Assembly (NCBI GenBank): GCA_947172415.1
Contig: OX359189.1
Location: 3,362,501 to 3,426,500 of the forward strand
DNA from: Chondrosia reniformis
Taxonomy: Eukaryota > Porifera > Demospongiae > Chondrillida > Chondrillidae
DNA length: 64,000 nt
Direction of reading: 5' to 3'
Positions 55,901-64,000 of this stretch are shown piece by piece. How positions within the stretch are numbered: the stretch's first letter is position 1; each line of letters starts with the position of its first letter. Below the pieces are notes generated by a model. It was not told the origin of the DNA, ran no database searches, and saw nothing but the letters and a program-made list of their open reading frames with translations. The position numbers and the translations under genes are program-made.

Positions 55901-58900
55901 TTTCCTGAAAATATTCACTTTGCGTGTCTATTCCCTCCAATTCGATGGCTGACTGTGGCAGAGACATGAGGATTCCATCAAAAATAATCAGCTTCTGTGT
56001 TAGTTTCCTCAATTCATCATGTACATCATCTGCCATATGTTGATCACAGTCTACAGGTTGTTCAGGTGACACCCAAAATTGGGCAAGTCCACTGACTGGA
56101 TAACATGCTTGTACGTATACAATTGAAACAAGTGTCTCTAAAGCAGTGTTGTCTGGTACAGTTGCCTTTTCCATCCTTTCTGGCATGCATCCTTCCTGAC
56201 CTTCCCACCTTCCCATAGGCATCTTTATTGAAGGCAATAGCAGATGCTCGCTTAGGTGCTACATCGTGTTTTGGTGGTTTATGCCACTGCTGGGGTCGAT
56301 TGGTCACTGTTTTATCATCACCTGGAAGAGTGTTGATGTCTTTGAGCCACAGGTCCTCCAGATAGAATAGTAAGGCTGCTATGTGGCTGCAAGCTTCTCC
56401 CTTCCCAGCTACACAGGTACAAGCTCCCCCGATAACATCACCGGTGGTTCTGAGTACAACATACACTGTATAAATTGTCTTAGCCTTCAGGGAGGAGAAA
56501 CAATACCCTCTTACAACAATTTTGTCTTTCAGTTCCAGAGGATGTGTCCACACATTTCTCGCTAAGCCATCTGCATGGTACTTGTACACTTTTAGGGACT
56601 TGAAAGTGTTAATGCTTTCTTCGTCAAAAGTACTCTCACTGCTGTTCACGAGGTATACTCGTAGATCTGCATGAACGTGAATCCAGTTACAGACAATATG
56701 TCCTTTGTCCAAGAGCGAATGGCTTCGAAAACCGGCAGATGTCTGCTTGCATCGGTATTCAATAACTGAGAAGTACCTTGTACAAAGCTTCCTGCAGCTA
56801 TCCTCTGTCACACTCTAACTGAATGTCGCACAGCAACTTCCAATTCGTCACCAAGTGTCCGATGATTTTGGCCTTGATTTCAGAACATTTCACGGTGCTC
56901 TCCTTGCACAGGAACTTCAGTCGCTGCATTGTTAGGCTATGAAAGGTGTCCAGTAGCTCTGCTTCGCTTGCAGACTTCTGCAATTGAAATATCTCTCGTG
57001 CTAACTCCATCTTCTTACTCTTCGTCTATGGTACTCACACTTTATACCAACATTTTTGCCGACATATCCGGTATTGTGTAATAATCGTGATGATTTATGA
57101 CGTCATTACAAAAATGGTTTATAGGATATATAGGCAGAAATGTTCAAGCTAGTACTTTCTTGCATTCCATAACTTTACAAACAAAAGCCTTAACGGAGAA
57201 CCTTGTTACTCCTTGCTTTAGTTTACTAAGGCAAGGAGTAGGACAGCCCTCAGTCAGTCATGTTTTCCCTTCTTTGGGTTTCTAGCCAGAAGCCCCGGCT
57301 TTGCCTCCTTCCAGCAGCAGCAGACAGGTGCGCATCGGGTCAAAGTTGACCATCATAATAGGAGGGAGTACCTCCATACACCAATCCATCACTCCTTTCC
57401 AGAGGTTGACAGGCAAGGACTGGGACAGGACTACTTATCACCCAGGCCCCAATCCCTCAACAGAAGATATCTCCTCAATATCCTTACAGCCAAACAGAGA
57501 ACAGATCTCTGCATGGCTCTCATCACTTCTACAGCACCTTTTGACAGCTTTGGAATGCTCCTCAGGTCTTCTGGGAGCATATCCACAGTTCCCAAAGTTC
57601 CAATTATTATCGGGATTACCTTAATTTGGTAGCCCCTAAATTGTTTCCTCATCTCAGCCGCCAGTTTCTGATACTTTTGGAACTTCTCTTGCCATCTTCC
57701 ATTAAGATTGCTGTCAGTAGGAACTGACATCTCAATAATGAAGATGGACTTACATAGCCGGTCCTCAACCCACTAAGACTGGCCTTCCTTCTGTCATTTC
57801 TTCATCTGTAGTGACACTAGGATCCCACAAGATTTTGACAGACTTATTCTCATAGACTGGTTTTGCTTCTAGTTCGTACCAGGACTCTTCCCATATTCTT
57901 TCAACAATTTCCACAACACTATCAGTATTGCCCAGTCATGCCTCTCTTTGTAGAGAGAAAGTGTTTGACTGTTTCCATAGCCTTGCCGCATTCTCTGCCC
58001 ATTAGGAGGCTAGAATTCTTCAGAATCCTGTTTTGGTACCACCTAGTGTGCAGCACATCATCTTGGGATGCAAGAATCAGAGCCTCAGTTTGAGGTCGGA
58101 GTGTCCCCACAGAAAGCCACTTATAAGACTCCCTATTTGTGATTTGTCTGTAGAATGAACCCTGGTGAGACTTTTCAGCTAGGTTATTCTTTAACCTTTC
58201 AGTCTGAGCCTCCCGGAGCTCACGTGCCACTCTCCTCCATTCTCCTATACTCTCTTGAGAAGGATCTGTCTTGAACCACCTCTCCGGTTCCAGTTCTTTT
58301 CCATGGTTCTCCAGTATCAATCTGGCTTGTTTTAAGACAGTCCTCCTCTGCTTTGAGCACTCCAGCCACTTTTGGTGTTTAACCACAACAGCCGTGAGTG
58401 GATCATTGGCAGTATGGAGGTATCTTGCCAGATTCACAACAGCCCTGTCGTGATCCAAAGGAAAACTGCAGAGCCCTCTCCCACCTTGAGAGCGAGGCAA
58501 GTTCCCTCTCTCAATGGATGAGTTGTAGTGATGACACCTCATTATCCTTCCTACCATCCGGTCCAGTTTTGGAAGTTCACATTTAGTCCACCTCAAAAAT
58601 GGGTAGGAGTACCTCAATAGAGAAGCACACAACATGTTCGAGGCTTCCACAGCATTCTTACCATTGAGATGAGAGCTCCACACTTTGTGGAGTCTCTTTC
58701 TCAATTCTATGATCAAGCAATTTTTGACCTTTCTGTCATCTACCTCAAACAGTTGTTCCAGCCCTAGGTACTTATAAGTAGTATCCTTCTCAAGGCTCTT
58801 TATGGATTCTTCACTGCGTTCAGGGTTGTCTGGGCCAACCAGAACTTTCCCCTTTTACTAGGCATGTGAGCAGTTCCACACTTTCTCACTCCAAACCTCA

Positions 58901-61900
58901 TGCCAATGGCTTTAGAAGTTCTCTCCACACAAGCCACAGCTTTCTTGAGTTAATCAGGCCCTCCAGCATATATCTTAAGGTCATCCATATACAACAAGTG
59001 TGATATAGTATATATTCTTTTCTCCATGCTGCCAGAGAGTCTATCCCTTGGTTCTGTTAAAAACTTGGGATATGGGAGCAATGGCCAGGCAAAAGAGGAG
59101 TGGTGATAAGGAGTCTCCTTGGAAGAGTCCCCTGTTGTATTTCACAAGGGTGCTCTTAACCACCTTCCCTGCTGTTCTCAACTCAAGCACAGTAGCCCAG
59201 TATTTAGAAAAGAGCTCTATTGATCTCTGAATCCAGCTTGGGCAGTTGATGGCTTTCAGCACTGTCATCAACCACTCATGAGGGACTCTGTCATATGCCT
59301 TCTCATAATCAATCCATGCCACACTAAGTGGCTTGCCAGTAATCCTGGCGTCTAGACCCAATTGTTTGATCTAGCAATAGACTGTCCACACAACCTCACC
59401 TCCCTTTTCTCATGGCTCATTGAGCCATAGGTAAAAGATCGTTAGTGTAGGTGTGAGTGATTAGTTCTGATGCCAAGTATGCCGTGATGGTTTTGTACAT
59501 TGTGTTGAGTCACGCAATAGGTCGGAAGTTGGCCGCACTTTTCAGGTCACCCTTTTTGGGGATAAGTAGAGTGCAATCCCTTGTAAACCATGCAGTCAGG
59601 GACTGACAGTTCTCCACTCAACATCCTCTGTAGTACATCCACCAAGGCATATTGTGCAGAGGGGAATGCTTTCCACCAAAAAGTGTGGATGCCATCTGGC
59701 CCAGGGGCTGTCCAGTTTTTTGCCTTTTTCAAGGCTTTCCTCATTTTGGTCACATCAATGCTGTCAGGACCTTCAGAGGAGGTTGGTACTGTTGGTAAGG
59801 CCAACAATGGTGACCCAGGGGTAAAAGAATGGCTAAATGAAACCAGAAAGAGGGTGGGTAGAACAACCTTTCTCCAAAAGTCTCTTACTTGAACTGCACC
59901 ACTCCACAAGGGTTTCTATGAAAAAAATCTCCAGGTTTCCTTCGGAGACAGACATCCTTTGCTTTGCCTAAAAGTTACACGAAGAGATCCTTGCCACTGT
60001 TCTGGGGCTGGCATCAGTTTCAGCAGGATCAGTACTTAGCTCATCACCTGGTTCAGCCCTTCCACAAGGTTTAGTCTTGCAAGATTTTCGATTCTACCAA
60101 CCCTTGCAGTTAGCGCTACCTTTGTAGTTGGCATTGCAGCGTTCCAAGCCTGGTACAGCCGCTCAGCATATCCCTTTTCCATGGGCTTACTTTGTCGGTC
60201 AAGCTCCATGAAGATATTATCCCTCTGAAGGTTCCAGATTACCCCTCTGACCATTCACCTTCTTGAGGTGCCTTGCGGTGCAACATTAATCGAATTTGAC
60301 TACTTTGACTATACTAAATTGACTATCTGTTACTTGCAGTACTCCGTCTCCTGGCAAGGTCCTTTTGGCTTGACAGGCAAGGGTTCAACCTGTCTGAGGC
60401 AAATTGGGAAATTTGCTCAGCTATTCCTGCTCTAGACGTTTCAGATAGCCTCCTCTTTGGGGTTCAGATCACTCAAAGCAATCAATTAGTGCCCTAGCCA
60501 TTTCCTCAGTCCAGAGGGCTGGTTGGCCCGCCATGGGGACTGAAGAAGGGCTGTTTCTTTTAGGTACATCTACCTGCGAGGCACCAGTGGAATCACCTAT
60601 TCTGGTTAACCCAGAGTTTTCTTCGCCACTGGTTCACCTAGGCCTCAGCCTGTTTTGAAAATTGTTATTCTCATTCGGACACGTAACCCAGTAGATCTAC
60701 CAGACTGGGGGGTTAGCCCATGCTGGCATCTAATGTCAGTCCACAGTCCAGGTTGGTATTGTCTGATTTTTATTTCTACATGTATTTTATACATTATTAT
60801 TGCTATTGCTATTACTATTGCTTTATTTCTTTATTATATCTTTATTTGTTGTTGCAGACATCAATGAATGTTCCTATCGTAATGGGGAATGCAGACACAC
60901 AACATGTTATAACACAACTGATATATCCTACTGCATTTGTAATGAAGGTTATCATGAAGATAATGGAGGATGTAGTCACACATGTCATAACACCGATGGT
61001 TCATTCTACTGCAGTTGTAAAAAAGGTTTTGAATTGGATGCTAATAGAAAAAGCTGTAATGGTAAGTTAGATCACTTCTAAACTTTTCTAATGTAAATCA
61101 ACCATTTTTTTATTATTGTTGCAGACATCAATGAGTGTTCTTATCGTAATGGAGGATGTAGCCACAGATGCTATAACGTGGCCAGTTCATTCTATTGTAG
61201 TTGTTACAAAGGTTATAAATTGGATTTAAATAGGAAAAGCTGTAGTGGTAAGTTACATCACTTTTATCTGATTATAAATCAACCTTTTTTACATTTGTTA
61301 CTTCAGACATCAATGAGTGTTCTGATGGCAATGGAGGATGTAGCCACGTTTGTCACAATACTAATGGTTCATCCTACTGCAGTTGTAAAAAAGGTTTTGA
61401 ATTGGATGCTAATAGAAAAAGCTGTAATGGTAAGTTAAATCACTTCTAAACTTTTCTAATGTAAATCAACCATTTTTTTATTATTGTTGCAGACATCAAT
61501 GAGTGTTCTGATGGCAATGGAGGATGTAGCCATATTTGTCACAACACTAATGGTTCATCCTACTGTAGTTGTAACAATGGTTATGAATTGGATTTAAATA
61601 GGAAAAGCTGTAGTGGTAAGTTACGTCACTTTTATCTGATAATAAATCAACCTTTTTTACATTTGTTATTTCAGACATCAACGAGTGTTCTGATGGTAAT
61701 GGAGGATGTAGCCACATTTGTCACAACACTAATGGTTCATCCTACTGTAGTTGTAACAATGGTTATGAATTGGATTCAAATAGGAAAAGCTGTAGTGGTA
61801 AGTTACGTCACTTTTATCTGATAATAAATCAACCTTTTTTACATTTGTTATTTCAGACATCAATGAGTGTTCTTATGGCAATGGAGGTTGTAGCCGCATT

Positions 61901-63115
61901 TGTCACAACACTATTGGTTCATTCTACTGTAGTTGTAACAATGGTTATGAATTGGATTCGAATAGAGAAAGCTGTAGTGGTAAGTTATGGGTACCTTATC
62001 TAACTGTAGTGCTTTGACAACCTTTTATAATTTTGTTCTTGCAGACATCAACGAGTGTTCTAAAGATAATGGAGGATGTAGTCATATATGTAATAATACA
62101 GATGGTTCATTCTGCTGTAGTTGTAGAAATGGTTATGAATTACATTCAAATGGAAAAAGTTGTATTGGTAGGCTAAGTTACGTTTTAGTAGGAATACATG
62201 TGAAGTATATAAGTTAAGTGTATGAAGGATCAGAGTAGCAAACACCTCATATAAGTTATATTTTAATTGTGGCAACAACTGGTGAATTTGGGATTGATTT
62301 AGCTAGATTGTATAGGATGGATTGATAGCTACTTAGAAAAATATAGCAGGCAAATATCTACGTACGTATAATATTATGTACATGAACCATTTCTTGTTTA
62401 AATACTTTTCCAGAAGTCCTATAGTCACATTGCAAGGACTGTACTATGTATATCATGCATTCTTAATGTTTAAATTATGTGTACATGTGCCATCACAAAC
62501 ATTGAAAGTATAAGGTGCTCCACACCTAGAGAGGGCACTTGATTTTTTGAATAAAATGGACTCATTAAACCGAAGGGAACTCTTTTTATTACTCCCTGGA
62601 ATAGAATAATGACAATCAATATCCAAAACCTTTAGAGATGGGAGAAGTAGGTCACGTACACGTGAGGCACATATGGAGTTAAGGAATAGTTTTCTGTTTA
62701 GTATAGTTAAATAATTGCTTTTCAACAAGAAATCCTTGGACAAAAACCTGTTGTTGATACCATATTTTTAAGGGTAAAATTGCAAATCTGTTAGTTAAAG
62801 GCCACTAGCTGAGAGCCAAAGAGATCACCTACTACTGTACTAATATGACAGCAGAAGTTAAATAATTGCGTACTACTTCAGTGATGATGTGCAAATGATT
62901 TCACATGAAAGTGGCTACATTATATAGAACTTGTATGTACCTGAACAAGTATGCATGTTAGTTGTATGATGCAAGATGTATTTTTGATTCAGATATTGAT
63001 GAATGTTTTCGGTTGGAAGATGACTGTGATCATATCTGTTTAAACAAAAATGGTAGCTACACTTGTAGTTGCAGGGATGGTTATGTCTTAAACAGTGATG
63101 GAAGAACATGTGTTG
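46924..63115 (+). CDS. Large calcium-binding EGF repeat gene (internal part)
   Basis: At least twenty cbEGF exons in phase 1-1, most exactly 123 bp (41 codons), each encoding one domain with the pattern D-I-N/D-E-C, GGCSHxC, NTxGSFYCxC, GYxLxSxGxxC. The N-terminal D-I-N-E and the conserved N and F/Y mark the Ca2+-binding class used in fibrillin-like extracellular proteins. Exons cluster at 47923-49443, 50046-50930 and 60858-62167, with a last one at 62993-63115. A 10-kb block of LINE and DNA-transposon remnants splits the array, so whether both halves are one gene is inference, supported by strand, phase and sequence. Start and end lie outside the window. No membrane segment is seen. The product is presumably a secreted or surface rod. 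Confidence 0.8.
47225..47425. repeat. Dispersed repeat shared with 39535-39780
   Basis: Second copy, same order of blocks, about 200 bp. The interval 46948-47922 otherwise holds AT-rich intron sequence and a lone CAGTAGAATATTG MITE-like word at 47428. Confidence 0.5.
47923..49443 (+). CDS. cbEGF exon array 1: eight 123-bp exons
   Basis: Exons 47923-48045, 48124-48246, 48315-48437, 48516-48638, 48717-48839, 48918-49040, 49119-49241 and 49321-49443. All have an AG acceptor (mostly TTACAG; the seventh uses ATTAAAG) and donor GTAGGT. Typical product: [20 protein letters not shown], then [20 protein letters not shown]. Introns of about 70-80 bp are almost identical to each other. Exons 2 and 4 share the ending GESCY and exons 3 and 5 share [20 protein letters not shown], so a two-exon unit of about 400 bp was duplicated. 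Exon 6 has V for G in the GG pair, and exons 3 and 5 have K in place of E of the Ca2+ motif, which probably weakens Ca2+ binding there. Confidence 0.9.
49660..49984 (+). pseudogene. Two decayed cbEGF exons
   Basis: At 49660-49770 an EGF exon starts [13 protein letters not shown], lacks the AG acceptor, has lost bases after CSH so that the frame shifts, and meets a stop. At 49860-49984 an exon with a good acceptor (TTTGCAG) reads [20 protein letters not shown], then [10 protein letters not shown] and a stop after a small frame change; its donor has become GATAGG instead of GTAGGT. Neither can contribute a full domain. Because the neighbouring exons are phase 1-1, skipping them would leave the host frame intact. 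Confidence 0.75.
49965..51100 (+). repeat. Triplicated 381-bp unit, each with one cbEGF exon
   Basis: Exons 50046-50168, 50427-50549 and 50808-50930 are spaced exactly 381 bp apart. The first two are identical and the third differs at a few bases (KGY for KGF). They encode [20 protein letters not shown], then [20 protein letters not shown]. Each unit also carries the tail of the decayed exon at 49860 (GGAAAAACCTGTAAAGATAG) and a spacer ending in TTTTCAGCACTTGTGCTGTA. This is a very recent tandem duplication with intact splice sites. Confidence 0.95.
51180..51899. other. No gene recognised
   Basis: Unique intron-like sequence between the EGF triplication and a LINE. The 85-residue frame at 51561-51818 matches nothing I know. 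Confidence 0.5.
51900..54835 (+). mobile_element. RLE-type non-LTR retrotransposon with Cys-rich start, degenerate
   Basis: It opens with [20 protein letters not shown] and [13 protein letters not shown] (about 51960-52060), the same module as at 11218 and 13913. [22 protein letters not shown] (52810), [26 protein letters not shown] (about 53490), [20 protein letters not shown] (53646) and a WFADDAV-like catalytic motif near 53758. After the RT come [39 protein letters not shown] (54460) and an endonuclease tail with VNADASSYG and [20 protein letters not shown] (about 54680-54815). Several frameshifts. The 3' end is adjacent to a transposase fragment. It lies in the interval dividing the EGF array. 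Confidence 0.8.
54857..55054 (+). mobile_element. DDE_4 (Harbinger/ISL2EU-like) transposase C-terminus
   Basis: An open frame reads [20 protein letters not shown], then [20 protein letters not shown] and [13 protein letters not shown]. The HVERAIxRxK block carries the last catalytic E of DDE_4 transposases, and the CAALTNFxPP-like ending is the usual C-terminus. The first D residues and the N-terminus are absent; the LINE ending at 54835 occupies their place. It faces the YqaJ gene tail to tail, 36 bp apart. Confidence 0.65.
55091..57010 (-). pseudogene. SWIM / YqaJ nuclease gene, degenerate, transposon-associated
   Basis: On the minus strand the order is: a short N-terminal helical segment (57010-56798, [23 protein letters not shown]-like); the main frame 56811-56062 with a SWIM zinc finger ([20 protein letters not shown]); a middle part (about 56237-55600, [21 protein letters not shown]); and a YqaJ/lambda-exonuclease-like domain (55567-55091) with the core [30 protein letters not shown] and [16 protein letters not shown]-x-K and the upstream D are the usual nuclease residues. 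The frame is interrupted a few times. Such SWIM-YqaJ proteins are multi-copy in invertebrates; I recall YqaJ as the second protein of ISL2EU transposons, and the convergent DDE fragment agrees. Confidence 0.75.
57011..57419. other. Spacer between YqaJ gene and LINE
   Basis: Left part: possible promoter/end of the DNA transposon (GACGTCATTAC word at about 57099). Right part (57230-57419) is probably 3' UTR of the antisense LINE. No gene. Confidence 0.4.
57420..60760 (-). mobile_element. Second RLE-type LINE lineage (R4/Dong-like), degenerate
   Basis: Minus-strand order: [20 protein letters not shown] and FWWKAFP (about 59800-59680), [19 protein letters not shown] (about 59320), [20 protein letters not shown] (about 59140), then 58716-57922 with [39 protein letters not shown] and [12 protein letters not shown]. 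The C-terminal end (57730-57431) has [17 protein letters not shown] and [14 protein letters not shown], the K-x-x-KY and VIPVVIG signature of RLE-clade LINEs. It differs from the Cys-module family elsewhere in the window. Several frame changes; the catalytic YxDD block is not clearly readable. N-terminal boundaries (60250-60760) are approximate. Confidence 0.75.
60858..62167 (+). CDS. cbEGF exon array 2: seven exons, first one fused
   Basis: Exons 60858-61061 (204 bp), 61125-61247, 61307-61429, 61493-61615, 61675-61797, 61857-61979 and 62045-62167 (123 bp each), with donors GTAAGT or GTAGGC and acceptors GCAG or TTCAG. Typical product: [20 protein letters not shown], then [20 protein letters not shown]. 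The first exon encodes one EGF joined without intron to the later two thirds of another: [18 protein letters not shown]. Introns alternate between two sequence types (after exons 1 and 3 versus after 2, 4 and 5), showing a two-exon duplication followed by single-exon duplications of 182 bp. Confidence 0.9.
62453..62743 (-). CDS. Uncharacterised antisense ORF in EGF intron
   Basis: A 96-codon minus-strand frame with [20 protein letters not shown] and [20 protein letters not shown]. The composition looks protein-like, but no family is recognised and no splice partner is seen. It may be part of an unknown mobile element in the 62168-62992 intron; the rest of that intron shows nothing. Confidence 0.25.
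   Translation of the reverse strand: MSKDFLLKSNYLTILNRKLFLNSICASRVRDLLLPSLKVLDIDCHYSIPGSNKKSSLRFNESILFKKSSALSRCGAPYTFNVCDGTCTHNLNIKNA
62993..63115 (+). CDS. cbEGF exon, diverged
   Basis: 123 bp between acceptor GATTCAG and donor GTGAGT, phase 1-1: [20 protein letters not shown], then [20 protein letters not shown]. It lacks the GG pair and is unlike the homogenised arrays, so it is an older, independent domain and shows that the gene continues to the right. Confidence 0.85.
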
Positions 63116-63198
63116 GTGAGTACAGGTGGCATATACGTATATACGTGGACATAATATTGATAGTGATGTTATATTTGTATTTTATAAGGTTTTTTCAG

Positions 63199-64000
63199 TT
63201 ATGGTGAGATAACATCCCCTGTAAACTTGTAGACACGTTCGTAAGCCTCCTCTAGGGAATGTTTCAGCTGGGCTGCACATTTGGGTGGCTCCTTGCTCTC
63301 TGAGGCTGGATGGTACATAAGATCTACTGGTAGGACAGCTTGTCTACCAAACATCAAGTAAAAGAGCATGAATATGGTTGTTGAGTGCACACTGGTATTG
63401 TATGCAAAGCATACTTTCTTCAGATGGTCTTCCCATGTTCAAGGATGGTCCTTGGCTGCAGTGGCAAGTATGTGCAAGAGAGTACGGATGATCTACTCAA
63501 CCTCTTCGTCACTTTGGGGATGGTAAGGACTGGTGCGAGACTTTCTGATTCCCAGCTGTGTACAGATCTCTGCAATTAACTTGGACTCGAATTGTCTACC
63601 TTGGTCAGAGTGTAACTGTCCCGGTGGCCCAAAATGGCAGAAACCTCATCAACCAGCACCCTTGCTATGGTGGAGGCCTCTTGATTTGGGATGGCATATG
63701 CCTCCACCCACCAGCTGCATGAGGTATCCAGCCTGCACACTCTGTAAAGGTGCGCGATGTCTGGGTGCTGTACTCTTGCAACTGGTGCAAGTGGGGCATT
63801 TCTTGCAGAACAGCTCCACATCAGTCCAATGTCCAAGCCAATAATATCGCTCCCTGAGCCTACTGACAGTCTTCTCAATACCAGGTGGCCACTGTTGTCC
63901 CCACTGTGAAGCTGCCTGATGATCTCTCTGTGTTCAGCATGCGGGACAACATACTGAAGAGTGGTTACCTGGGGGGCACCACTGATTTCCACGTACTGTT
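63199..64000 (-). mobile_element. Ty3/gypsy-type LTR retrotransposon fragment (integrase)
   Basis: On the minus strand, from the right edge: an H2C2-type integrase zinc-binding segment (VVPHAEHREIIRQLHSGDNS), then a DDE core with SCSWWVEAYAIPNQEAST, and finally the integrase C-terminus (FYLMFGRQAVLPVDLMYHP) at about 63380-63300. Order and motifs are those of Ty3/gypsy pol. The copy is broken and continues past the right edge. It lies antisense in the intron after the last visible EGF exon. It is a fossil; age not estimated. Confidence 0.8.

Noticed and set aside
56383-56565. Plus-strand frame over the SWIM-YqaJ gene
   Set aside because: It is antisense to the clear SWIM zinc-finger frame and has no domain.
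1-64000. Treating the two Ty3/gypsy fragments as one element enclosing the window
   Set aside because: They have the same orientation but carry parts in an order that would need each to extend outward; 62 kb of host exons lies between. They are separate copies.

Overview
This is metazoan nuclear DNA, most likely from a demosponge, with Amphimedon-like sequence as my best guess. The window is AT-rich, with GT-AG introns, recurrent TACGTA-type palindromes and very dense transposable elements. Host exons code for Calx-beta and calcium-binding EGF domains, always in phase 1-1. The species call is inference; the domain calls are read from the sequence.

Host content. (1) Positions 1976-19033 (+) hold the 3' part of a Calx-beta gene: twelve phase-1 exons that pair into six Calx-beta modules and end in a stop codon. 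The layout recalls sponge aggregation-factor-type genes, although no Wreath or VWD domain is visible. (2) Position 26821-26982 (-) is one exon of an eIF4E-binding protein (4E-BP), with its YxxxxL-phi motif and proline-directed sites. (3) Position 27667-29642 (+) is the last two exons of an unrecognised acidic, Ser/Lys-rich protein. (4) Positions 46924-63115 (+) hold a large array of cbEGF exons, most exactly 123 bp and all phase 1-1. It is built by repeated local duplication, split by about 10 kb of mobile DNA, and runs off the right edge.

Mobile content. Ty3/gypsy fossils lie at both edges (1-1390 and 63199-64000, both minus). A family of non-LTR retrotransposons with an N-terminal Cys-rich module, an RT and a C-terminal restriction-like endonuclease (RLE) appears at 9278-9715 (-), 11218-13902 (+), 13903-16830 (+), 17235-17890 (-) and 51900-54835 (+). 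Several copies abut (TAA)n tracts. A second RLE-type LINE lies at 57420-60760 (-), and CR1/L2-like or unassigned LINEs lie at 21830-22745, 23819-24855, 34567-36355 and 43473-45560. A Penelope-like element at 39851-43037 (-) has its GIY-YIG endonuclease upstream of the RT, the permuted order. Related terminal repeats elsewhere carry hammerhead-ribozyme-like cores. A DNA-transposon remnant at 54857-57010 pairs a Harbinger/ISL2EU-like DDE fragment with a convergent SWIM-YqaJ nuclease gene. Several TA-flanked MITEs, a 56-bp minisatellite, a perfect 37-bp palindrome and three copies of a GC-ended dispersed repeat complete the inventory.

The best leads are the permuted Penelope-like element with hammerhead-like repeats, the (TAA)n-associated RLE LINEs, the convergent DDE/YqaJ module, the antisense 4E-BP exon, and the EGF exon array with a fused exon and a 24-nt micro-exon.
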